A stretch of DNA of 11,656 nt from an uncultured Candidatus Saccharibacteria bacterium (GTDB lineage Bacteria; Patescibacteria; Saccharimonadia; Saccharimonadales; JAEWBQ01): assembly GCA_946885745.1 (NCBI GenBank), contig CAMPGV010000027.1, positions 1-11,656 on the forward strand. Direction: 5' to 3'. Within the stretch, counting starts at the first letter, position 1; each line of letters starts with the position of its first letter. Below, one piece after another: positions 1 through 5,479 of the stretch. A program made the translations under genes and the position numbers. Under the pieces are notes generated by a model, which saw only the letters and a program-made list of their open reading frames with translations, made no database searches and was not told where the DNA came from.

Positions 1-440
1 CCAACCATGTCAACGACAACACCACTTCCGTCCACAAGCTGCACACTGCCGCCTGTAGTACTTAAGCCACCAGTGAATTGCACTGCAGCAACTAGAGTGC
101 TATTCACCGGCTGGGATGCAACTGCCTCTTTCGAGAGAAGCGTCTCCTTCTCACCAGCATCGAGAAAGACGTGCCAATTAATCGGTGCAGAAAAGTCCAC
201 AAGGACTGTCGGCGAACTGTTACCACTCGCCGTTTTATAGAGGAGTCTCCAGTCGGTCAGATCAATAGACTGCTCGCTGAGGTTTTCAATATCAATTCTC
301 TCAAACTTTGCATCCGTACCCGCAGCCTGAACGAGCACAATACGGACACCAGGAGCACTCTCTGCTGAGGCAACCGTATAGAGCACAATAGTCATGACTA
401 TTGCCACAATGACACTGACGCCCATCAGCATAAGCTTCAT
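1..440 (-). CDS. Secreted lamin-tail-domain (LTD) protein, N-terminal part
   Basis: The frame runs from the ATG at 438-440 off the left edge, giving 146 complete codons without a stop. Residues 1-25 form an uncleaved or cleavable signal sequence: a short start containing K2, a hydrophobic stretch of V, I, M and A, then an A-S-A type cleavage site. After it comes a beta-rich region with V-R-I-V-L-V-Q, then E-R-I-D-I-E-N-L-S-E-Q-S-I-D-L-T-D-W-R-L. This is the hallmark of a lamin-tail domain: an 'individual feature of the entity' strand followed by a polar loop and a conserved D-W. The protein is probably exported. LTDs in bacteria often accompany secreted nucleases or surface-anchoring modules, but any partner domain lies outside the window. 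The gene has its own promoter only 9 bases upstream of the ATG and no Shine-Dalgarno site, so a leaderless mRNA is expected. ATGs at codons 4 and 6 are alternative starts. The domain call is from pattern recognition, not a profile search. Confidence 0.75.
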   Translation of the reverse strand, partial: MKLMLMGVSVIVAIVMTIVLYTVASAESAPGVRIVLVQAAGTDAKFERIDIENLSEQSIDLTDWRLLYKTASGNSSPTVLVDFSAPINWHVFLDAGEKETLLSKEAVASQPVNSTLVAAVQFTGGLSTTGGSVQLVDGSGVVVDMV

Positions 441-449
441 AATGCTTAC

Positions 450-477
450 ACTATAGCGCGCCGTGTAAATATGTCAA
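450..477 (-). promoter_or_regulatory. Promoter of the LTD gene (leaderless type)
   Basis: On the minus strand a perfect TTGACA (472-477) is followed by a 16-base spacer and TATAGT (450-455). The -10 box ends 9 bases before the ATG, so the predicted start of transcription (about 443) leaves only about 3 untranslated bases. There is no TGn extension here. The promoter sits in the short gap after the yebC stop codon, and no hairpin terminator is visible between the two genes. Confidence 0.7.
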
Positions 478-491
478 CAATATTTAATTAT

Positions 492-1217
492 TTACTCAGG
501 TAAATCTACGGTAATGTCAGCGTTCGTATGGACGTTCACTACGTCATCAAGATCATCAAGTGCATCGAGCACCTTCATTACTTTTTGCGCCGTTTCGGCA
601 TCGGCTACTTCAATTGGTGTATTAGCTACATACTGCAGCTCAGCTTCGCTGATTGTCAGGCCAGCATCGACAAGTGCCGTGCGAACTTTAGCGAGGTCCT
701 TTTGGTCGGTATATACGACAATTTCACCATCTTCTTCAGCCGCGTCTTCAGCGCCAGCGTCAAGAATCGTCAGCAAAGCATCCTCGCCAGTCGCCGCAAC
801 ACGAATCACGCCTTTGCGGGTAAACTGAAAGGCCACACTACCGGCATCGGCAATCGAGCCACCATTCTTTGTAAGCGCCGTACGCACATCCGGGTAAGTA
901 CGATTCTTGTTGTCGGTTGCGGTTTCGATAATAATACCAACACCACCTGGACCATAACCTTCGTACGTCACTTCTTCGAGGGCTGCTGCATTCTTATCAG
1001 CAACACGGTCGATGGCACGCTGAATATTAGCGGTTGGCATATTGGCAGCCTTCGCCTTTTCGATAGCGAGAGCCAATGACGAGTTCATACTCGGGTCAGT
1101 ACCACTACGCGCAGCGATTGCAATCTGGTTACCAATCTTCGTAAAGACAGCACCACGCTTAGCGTCATTCACGCCTTTATCACGTTTAATTTTAGACCAC
1201 TTATTATGTCCAGCCAT
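492..1217 (-). CDS. yebC: YebC/PmpR family protein
   Basis: The product is 241 aa, the normal length for the family, and starts with the diagnostic M-A-G-H-N-K-W-S-K-I-K. The family signatures follow: K-R-G-A-V-F-T-K-I near residues 20-28, N-I-Q-R-A-I-D-R near 63-70, and the Y-E-G-Y-G-P-G-G-V-G segment near 84-93 ahead of the acidic C-terminal domains. YebC proteins are cytoplasmic. They were first described as transcriptional regulators, and more recent work ties the family to relief of ribosome stalling at proline-rich stretches; which role applies here cannot be told from sequence. The ATG at 1217 is preceded by a GGAG about 12 bases upstream. The gene has its own promoter overlapping the 3' end of comEC, so it can be expressed independently of comEC. 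The family call is very secure. Confidence 0.97.
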   Translation of the reverse strand: MAGHNKWSKIKRDKGVNDAKRGAVFTKIGNQIAIAARSGTDPSMNSSLALAIEKAKAANMPTANIQRAIDRVADKNAAALEEVTYEGYGPGGVGIIIETATDNKNRTYPDVRTALTKNGGSIADAGSVAFQFTRKGVIRVAATGEDALLTILDAGAEDAAEEDGEIVVYTDQKDLAKVRTALVDAGLTISEAELQYVANTPIEVADAETAQKVMKVLDALDDLDDVVNVHTNADITVDLPE

Positions 1218-1229
1218 ATTGAATTAAAT

Positions 1230-1269
1230 CTCCGTTAGAACAGATATCGTATTTAAAGATATTATATCA
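1230..1269 (-). promoter_or_regulatory. yebC promoter (extended -10) and Shine-Dalgarno
   Basis: The minus strand shows a perfect extended -10: TG at 1268-1269, one base, then TATAAT at 1261-1266. No good -35 is present at 16-18 bases, as expected for an extended -10 promoter. Transcription should start near 1254, leaving a leader of about 37 bases with CGGAG at 1230-1234. This gene thus has a conventional leader, unlike several neighbours. Confidence 0.65.
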
Positions 1270-1281
1270 GATTGTAAGGGG

Positions 1282-2739
1282 TTATTCCACCGGATTGGCG
1301 TCGCGCAATGAGTAGCCCGTCGCCCGATGCATATATATACAGCCCATACCCAAGATTACGTATACCGCCCCAGCCAGCCAAGCCTCAAGAGAAAACTCCA
1401 TCAAAGCCCACGGTAAATTCGCCAATGTTTGCGCCACCCAGATCATGTAGCCCAGCAGCCACTCCACAAGCTGTCCGATCAGGTTTCCCGCAACAGGTAA
1501 GGTCATTGCCGCCACTCCGGCCAAAAAAGTTAGCAGCATAGCTAAAGGTACGAGTGGCAAGACTAAGATATTAGCGATAATCGCCACTGTGCTAAATTGA
1601 CCAAATGCAACGAGAAGAATCGGAAGCGTAACCACGAAGGCCGCTATTGTTTCTCCAGTAATCTGGCGTATAGTACCCGGTTTCTTCTCGCCAAAGAAAT
1701 ATCTCTGAAATAAGGGCGCCACAATCATCACACCCGCAAATGCCGCGAAGCTCAATTGCCATCCCAAATCACCCCAGCCATAGCTTGGATTAATCAGCAG
1801 CGTCACAGCAGCAGCGAATGGCAACAGCACTAGCGGATGAAACCGTCGACCATAGTACCACGCTAAAAGCGCTAGGCCAGTCACGAGGCCCGCACGTGAC
1901 ATACTAGGGCTCATGCCTGTGACTGCGATAAATCCAATAATCATTGAGCCTGCCGCTAATGTTGCTAAATATTTAGACACTCGCACAAGCAATCGGCGCA
2001 TGATTCGTACCAAAATTGTGAGATTATAGCCGCTTGCAACTACAATATGCGTCAACCCTGCAGCTTGCAGTGCCAGACTTAGATCCTCGGGCAACCCCCG
2101 ACGTTGCCCCAGAAGATAACCAAGCCCCAGGCTAATCGCTGGCTCCTCCACTACTTGCCGAACCTGCCCGGCAAATCCATCGCGCACTTGCCGCGCCACA
2201 TCACCGGGCACAGGTCGCGATACACGATCCAATTCGGCACGATACATCGTTGCCGCAAACCCGCCAAAGCCTTCGGACAGCTTACCATTTACCAATATAC
2301 GGTCGCCACGCTTAATATCAGCATCGCTGTTTAATGTCACACGAAATAGGCCGGGCAACTGATGCGTGTCGAGAGTTGTATCGCCAACCCTTAATAACAT
2401 AGCACCGTGGCGATCACGCTCTACATCATCTCTGACGACTCCCGATACTTGAACTTGCTGGCCTCTAAATAGTTCGTATGGCTGTAATTCGTTGCTAAGA
2501 ACTGAACCTCGCCACAATCCCAGTAGGCCACCCGCAATTACTATAAACACTACGCCAAGCATCCAGCGCGACCACAAGCATAGACCCATAAGCACAACTG
2601 CACCAACCAGCCATATATGTGATCCAAACCAGCCTTGAGGCGCATATTGAACCCCAATCACACCCACGATCACGCCGCAAGCAGCGGCACAAATTAGCCA
2701 TGAGCTATGTATCTTCCGGCGGAGTTTCCACCAATTCAT
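1282..2739 (-). CDS. comEC: ComEC/Rec2-type competence channel, short form
   Basis: The 485-aa polytopic inner-membrane protein belongs to the ComEC/Rec2 family, whose members carry single-stranded DNA across the cytoplasmic membrane during natural transformation. Hydrophobic segments lie in residues 14-75. A soluble beta-rich DUF4131/OB-like part (about 90-170) contains V-Q-V-S-G-V-V and K-R-G-D-R-I. The competence domain (about 200-465) has the motif L-G-Q-R-R-G-L-P at 210-217, then A-G-L-T-H-I-V-V-A-S-G-Y-N (227-239), equivalent to the 'HLLAISGLHV' signature, and later G-M-S-P-S-M-S-R-A-G (275-284) and G-W-Q-L-S-F-A (326-332). The protein stops after the last membrane helices, so the C-terminal metallo-beta-lactamase-like domain of the roughly 775-aa Bacillus protein is absent; the frame ends cleanly. 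The ATG at 2739 has no Shine-Dalgarno site but a weak extended -10 just upstream. Confidence 0.93.
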   Translation of the reverse strand: MNWWKLRRKIHSSWLICAAACGVIVGVIGVQYAPQGWFGSHIWLVGAVVLMGLCLWSRWMLGVVFIVIAGGLLGLWRGSVLSNELQPYELFRGQQVQVSGVVRDDVERDRHGAMLLRVGDTTLDTHQLPGLFRVTLNSDADIKRGDRILVNGKLSEGFGGFAATMYRAELDRVSRPVPGDVARQVRDGFAGQVRQVVEEPAISLGLGYLLGQRRGLPEDLSLALQAAGLTHIVVASGYNLTILVRIMRRLLVRVSKYLATLAAGSMIIGFIAVTGMSPSMSRAGLVTGLALLAWYYGRRFHPLVLLPFAAAVTLLINPSYGWGDLGWQLSFAAFAGVMIVAPLFQRYFFGEKKPGTIRQITGETIAAFVVTLPILLVAFGQFSTVAIIANILVLPLVPLAMLLTFLAGVAAMTLPVAGNLIGQLVEWLLGYMIWVAQTLANLPWALMEFSLEAWLAGAVYVILGMGCIYMHRATGYSLRDANPVE

Positions 2740-2745
2740 ACACGT

Positions 2746-2754
2746 AGTATGTCA
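2746..2754 (-). promoter_or_regulatory. Possible comEC promoter (weak extended -10)
   Basis: On the minus strand TG (2753-2754), one base and CATACT (2746-2751, four of six matches to TATAAT) lie 6 bases before the comEC ATG. A convincing -35 box is not seen. The spacing fits the leaderless arrangement of other genes in this window, and there is no Shine-Dalgarno site upstream of this ATG. Confidence 0.35.
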
Positions 2755-2843
2755 TAGATACAACGAAAATCTATATGCTTTTACTATGTACCAATTGCAT
2801 GGTACCTTCGGAACTCTGCCGTGCGCTCGAGCCCGGGGCCATT

Positions 2844-2884
2844 CCATAGAAAAATCCCATCACGAGGATGGGATTTTTCTATGG
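2844..2884 (-). terminator. Perfect 18-bp hairpin terminator after tRNA-Lys
   Basis: Arms 2844-2861 and 2867-2884 are fully complementary (18 bp) around a 5-base loop. The core stem ATCCCATC/GATGGGAT is preceded by A5 and followed by T5 in the minus-strand reading, so the hairpin can act as an intrinsic terminator in either direction. Its outer end includes bases 2882-2884, the CCA of tRNA-Lys. No plus-strand gene reads into it, so its job is most likely to end the tRNA transcript and insulate comEC. Confidence 0.85.
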
Positions 2885-2958
2885 AGGGTCCAGTGGGGCT
2901 TGAACCCACGACACCCTGCTTAAAAGGCAGGTGCTCTAACCAGCTGAGCTATGGACCC
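2882..2958 (-). tRNA. tRNA-Lys (UUU) with encoded CCA
   Basis: A full 77-base cloverleaf can be folded by eye. The acceptor is GGGTCCA/TGGACCC (7 perfect pairs), the D-arm is GCTC/GAGC with a 9-base loop, and the anticodon stem is CCTGC/GCAGG with loop CTTTTAA. The variable loop has 5 bases, and the T-arm is GTGGG/CCCAC with loop TTCAAGC. The anticodon is TTT, so it is a lysine tRNA. The 3' CCA is genomically encoded at 2882-2884. The discriminator base (2885) is U rather than the A73 of Escherichia coli tRNA-Lys. The gene is monocistronic: its promoter overlaps the end of the small membrane protein gene, and a strong terminator follows at once. Confidence 0.97.
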
Positions 2959-2975
2959 GTATTGTTAACTCTATA

Positions 2976-3005
2976 AAGATACCATTTTACAGGGGAAAAT
3001 GTCAA
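2976..3005 (-). promoter_or_regulatory. tRNA-Lys promoter
   Basis: TTGACA at 3000-3005 is followed by an 18-base spacer ending in TGG, then TATCTT at 2976-2981, an extended -10 with four of six hexamer matches. The expected start near 2969 leaves a leader of about 11 bases ahead of the mature 5' end at 2958. The -35 hexamer contains the TGA stop codon of the upstream membrane protein gene. An alternative -10, TATAGA, lies just downstream but with poor spacing. Confidence 0.55.
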
Positions 3006-3484
3006 TGTTTAGCAGGCTTCTCGGGCTTTGGTGTTCGAATCCCGAGGCCGTCGAAAATCGCTAGTATCAACAGCGCACTCGTGCCAAGCATCCTCCAATC
3101 AGTCAGACCTGTGAAAATCGTTTGCCCTACACCCTCAATAACAAGCGCCGACTCAAAGATATCAAGCATCAAGAAAACGGCGAGCAGCGCAAAGAGCAAG
3201 GCACCAGTCACTCGACTACGCATACCACGATACACCGGCCCGCTAATAAACAGAAACGCCGCTGGCAAAAGGAGTAACGTCGCAGCCACAAGGCTCTCAA
3301 GCGGTGGTCGCAAGATCACAATACCCGTCTGAGCTACGAGCGGTGTCAAATCCCCTACCCACAGCTCACTCATGATCGCGCCGGCGGCCAGCGCCAGACC
3401 CAACACACCAAAGCGACGCTTCGTAAGGAACGCCAAACCAAACAAGAAACCAGCTAGTACCGAAACAACCACTAAGAAACTCAC
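3002..3484 (-). CDS. Small polytopic membrane protein, unknown function
   Basis: This 160-aa protein has about five hydrophobic segments (near residues 2-20, 25-43, 62-82, 92-112 and 131-147), short charged loops (K-R-R at 22-24, R-G-M-R-S-R at 86-91) and a basic, proline-rich tail ending K-P-E-K-P-A-K-H. The size and topology recall CvpA-like membrane proteins, but I see no decisive motif, so it stays hypothetical. The start is GTG at 3482-3484, overlapping the TGA of the preceding DUF192 gene as GTGA. An AGGAG (3493-3497) 8 bases upstream supports this start and translational coupling, so the two products are probably made together. Confidence 0.8.
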   Translation of the reverse strand: MSFLVVVSVLAGFLFGLAFLTKRRFGVLGLALAAGAIMSELWVGDLTPLVAQTGIVILRPPLESLVAATLLLLPAAFLFISGPVYRGMRSRVTGALLFALLAVFLMLDIFESALVIEGVGQTIFTGLTDWRMLGTSALLILAIFDGLGIRTPKPEKPAKH

Positions 3485-3984
3485 GATTTTTGCTCCTTTT
3501 CATCCGCTAGTTCAAACCGAGCTGTATCGCCAATACCGATTGCTTTGCGCTCAACCGTACCGGCTGCCACTTCAAGCACGTACCGTGCTGGCTTTTCGGG
3601 GGTAAACGAATCTGGGTAGCTTTCAGGTGGCATATTCTTCACAATATGAACGACACGCTTATTCGCATCAAGCCAAATTACATCAATCGGATAATTCATG
3701 TCTTTCATCCAAATAGACCACTTGGCGCTTGTCTCGAAATCAAACAGCATACCCTGATCGGCCGCCAGCGATTCAGTGCCGCTCAATCCACGTAGCCGCT
3801 CGGCGTCGGTCGTGGCGACACGCACCTTAAAAACACCGTCACCAACGTAGAGAGTCGAGTGTGTCTCCGCCAGCCTATAGACCATCCCTGCCCCGACAAT
3901 CACAATCAAGGCAAGAGACAATATAATGAGGATGGTAGAGAAAGCATCTTTACGCAACCAGCGTAAATGACGGTTAAATTTCAT
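3481..3984 (-). CDS. Membrane-anchored DUF192 (COG1430) protein
   Basis: The product is 167 aa. A basic N-terminus (R-H-L-R-W-L-R-K) precedes one membrane helix at about 15-37, placing the rest outside the cytoplasmic membrane. Residues 50-160 are a DUF192 domain: A-T-T-D-A-E-R-L-R-G-L-S-G (57-69), D-Q-G-M-L-F-D-F (76-83), W-S-I-W-M-K-D-M (89-96), Y-P-I-D-V-I-W-L-D (98-106), then V-V-H-I and Y-V-L-E-V-A-A-G (135-142). All the signature stretches of the family are present. Members are small, single-domain and exported in many bacteria; no biochemical function is firmly established. The ATG at 3984 follows an extended -10 promoter with only 7 bases between, so the mRNA should be leaderless. The gene ends with a GTGA overlap with the small membrane protein. 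Confidence 0.93.
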   Translation of the reverse strand: MKFNRHLRWLRKDAFSTILIILSLALIVIVGAGMVYRLAETHSTLYVGDGVFKVRVATTDAERLRGLSGTESLAADQGMLFDFETSAKWSIWMKDMNYPIDVIWLDANKRVVHIVKNMPPESYPDSFTPEKPARYVLEVAAGTVERKAIGIGDTARFELADEKEQKS

Positions 3985-3991
3985 ACTGCTT

Positions 3992-4000
3992 ATTATAGCA
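3992..4000 (-). promoter_or_regulatory. DUF192 gene promoter (extended -10, leaderless)
   Basis: TG (3999-4000), C and a perfect TATAAT (3992-3997) sit in the 23-base gap after the rimK stop codon. The -10 box ends 7 bases before the ATG, so transcription should start at or one base before the initiation codon. No recognisable -35 is present. This promoter separates the DUF192 pair from the ligase/peptidase block. Confidence 0.7.
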
Positions 4001-4007
4001 GTTATGC

Positions 4008-4919
4008 TTACGCGCCGACTTTGTCTTTTTTGTTTCGACGCTTGGCGTTCAATTCAATGTATTCAATGATTGGACCAGCCACATCGCGGCCTGTCACTTT
4101 TTCAATACCAAAGCCCGGGCTTGCATTCACCTCAAGGACAAGTGGGCCACGATCAGAGCGCATCATATCAACACCGGCAATATTAAGCCCCATCGCGCGT
4201 GCGGCCTTGATAGCCATCTTGCGCTCTTCTTCAGTAAGCTTAATCTTAGTACCTTCGCCGCCCTTGTGAAGGTTTGAGCGGAAGTCGTCATCAAGCGACT
4301 GGCGCTTCATGCTCGCAACCACACGGCCACCAACGACGAATGCACGAATATCAGTACCGGCGGATTCTTTTACAAACTCTTGAAGCAGTACGTTCGTACC
4401 ATCATCGTTCGTCAGATAAAACGCCTGAAGTACAGACTTAGCGGCCTTCTTTGTTTCAGCAAGCACCACGCCATTACCGTGTGTACCACGTGCCAACTTG
4501 ATAATTACCGGCGTACCGCCCAGTTTCTCAATCAAGTCATCAATGTCGGTTGAGTTGCGCGAAAAGACAGTCTTTGGAATGCCTACACCGGCTTTGGCAA
4601 GAAGCTGCGAACTACGTAGCTTATCACGTGATCGGTTAATAGCAATTGAACTCGAAACCGTATAGACACCCTGCATCTCTAGCTGGCGCACGATAGCCGT
4701 ACCATAACGAGTCATGTGCGACGCAATACGAGGGATGATTGCATCAAACTTCGCCAAGTCTTCACCCTTGTAACTAACCGTTGGGTTATTTTGCTCGATT
4801 GAGGCATAGCAGTCGCGATACTTCACGATCTTTACTTCATGACCACGCTTGATAGCCTCTTCCTTGAGGCGCTTAGTCGAATAGTTGCCGGGACCGTTGG
4901 ATAAAATTGCAATCTTCAT
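4008..4919 (-). CDS. rimK: RimK, ribosomal protein S6 modification ligase (ATP-grasp)
   Basis: At 303 aa this is nearly the length of Escherichia coli RimK (300 aa) and resembles it along its whole length. It starts M-K-I-A-I-L-S with S-T-K-R-L-K-E, then has F-D-A-I-I-P-R-I (58-65), Y-G-T-A-I-V-R-Q (72-79) and R-D-K-L-R-S-S-Q-L-L (98-107). The ATP-grasp core follows: K141 with glycine-rich R-G-T-H-G-N-G (144-150), E181 of L-L-Q-E-F, the DFRSNLHKGG loop (212-221), and metal ligands in L-E-V-N-A-S-P-G (262-269; E263 and N265). RimK joins glutamates to the C-terminus of ribosomal protein S6, using ATP. The tail is very basic. An AGGAG lies about 10 bases upstream, and the ATG comes 2 bases after the stop of the RimB-like protease, so the two are co-transcribed and probably co-regulated. 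Whether S6 is the target in this organism is an inference. Confidence 0.93.
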   Translation of the reverse strand: MKIAILSNGPGNYSTKRLKEEAIKRGHEVKIVKYRDCYASIEQNNPTVSYKGEDLAKFDAIIPRIASHMTRYGTAIVRQLEMQGVYTVSSSIAINRSRDKLRSSQLLAKAGVGIPKTVFSRNSTDIDDLIEKLGGTPVIIKLARGTHGNGVVLAETKKAAKSVLQAFYLTNDDGTNVLLQEFVKESAGTDIRAFVVGGRVVASMKRQSLDDDFRSNLHKGGEGTKIKLTEEERKMAIKAARAMGLNIAGVDMMRSDRGPLVLEVNASPGFGIEKVTGRDVAGPIIEYIELNAKRRNKKDKVGA

Positions 4920-4921
4920 AA

Positions 4922-5443
4922 TCAGACATCTCCTCTTTCGTTATCTAGGTGGTATTTTTCAAAAAAGCCGACAGGATCTTTTCGTAACTCTGCATTGAAC
5001 GGGCCATCTCCTGTCACTCTTTCAGCTTGCTTGCGGCGACCTTTAGAGACATCAACAATAAATTTATTATTTAAAAGCCGACAGCCAATCAATACAGGAT
5101 ACGTGTTGCGGGATCTATCTGCAAGGGTAAATGATGCCCTGACTTTCCTTTTTTCAATAACAACCGTGAGCTCAATCTTGTAGCGCACCTGCAGTGTGCC
5201 ATGCGCGCTTCGCACAGCGCTTGCCTTATACTTTTTTGTCGTATGGCGCTGGCCAGTATAGTGCGGCGAGTCCTTGGCAAAAAGGCAAAATGACAGACTT
5301 CCGTCTTGACCCATCGAAAGGTCTGATGCCCATATCGAAGAGCCGTCGGCGCCCGTATCGACCTTTGCAGGAACTTTCAGACCATCTTCCGACACAAGGA
5401 CGATATCGGTCGTACGTCCAATGACTGCCTTTTGCTTTATCAT
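4922..5443 (-). CDS. rimB: RimB-like retropepsin-type aspartyl protease (DUF785/COG4067)
   Basis: The 173-aa protein (from the ATG at 5443) has the aspartyl protease signature D-T-G-A-D-G-S-S (29-36), with D29 as catalytic aspartate. A single such motif implies that the active site forms by dimerisation, as in retropepsins. Further family features are R-H-T-T-K-K-Y (66-72) and the C-terminal Y-P-V-L-I-G-C-R-L-L (115-124) followed by F-I-V-D-V-S-K-G. The family is often labelled 'ATP-dependent zinc protease', but the motif is that of an aspartyl protease. Members commonly occur beside rimK, and a role in removing or controlling the glutamate tag is the natural reading. A TTG at 5479 would add 12 residues and overlap the upstream gene, but that stretch holds the promoter, so I reject it. 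The stop lies 2 bases before rimK. No Shine-Dalgarno site exists; the mRNA from its own promoter would be leaderless. Confidence 0.9.
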   Translation of the reverse strand: MIKQKAVIGRTTDIVLVSEDGLKVPAKVDTGADGSSIWASDLSMGQDGSLSFCLFAKDSPHYTGQRHTTKKYKASAVRSAHGTLQVRYKIELTVVIEKRKVRASFTLADRSRNTYPVLIGCRLLNNKFIVDVSKGRRKQAERVTGDGPFNAELRKDPVGFFEKYHLDNERGDV

Positions 5444-5450
5444 CTTAATT

Positions 5451-5479
5451 ATTTTAACACTGTTGTTAGTTTTTGTCAA
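5451..5479 (-). promoter_or_regulatory. rimB-rimK promoter (consensus -35, extended -10, leaderless)
   Basis: TTGACA (5474-5479), a 17-base spacer ending in TGT, and TAAAAT (5451-5456) make a near-consensus promoter. The -10 ends 7 bases before the ATG at 5443, so the mRNA should be leaderless. The -35 lies inside the last codons of the preceding ATP-grasp gene (it spans Ile-Asp of its S-I-D-K-N end). rimB and rimK can thus be expressed separately from the upstream ligases. Confidence 0.75.

Noticed and set aside
7..368. Plus-strand frames at the left edge
   Set aside because: The minus strand encodes a signal peptide and lamin-tail domain with a promoter; the plus frames are low-complexity shadows.
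528..1079. Long plus-strand frame of 183 codons opposite yebC
   Set aside because: It is antisense to a secure gene, has odd composition, and shows no family pattern or start signals.
2788..2805. Inverted repeat GTACCA/TGGTAC with a 6-base gap upstream of comEC
   Set aside because: The 6-bp arms are too short to assign as an operator without conservation, and the spacing to the candidate promoter is not typical.
2806..2843. GC-rich patch with CTCGAG and CCCGGG between comEC and the terminator, considered as a tRNA remnant or small RNA
   Set aside because: No cloverleaf arm or promoter could be fitted; restriction-site-like palindromes alone mean little.
5444..5479. TTG at 5479 as start of the RimB-like protein
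   Set aside because: The added codons coincide with a near-consensus promoter, there is no Shine-Dalgarno site, and the ATG at 5443 begins a typical family N-terminus.
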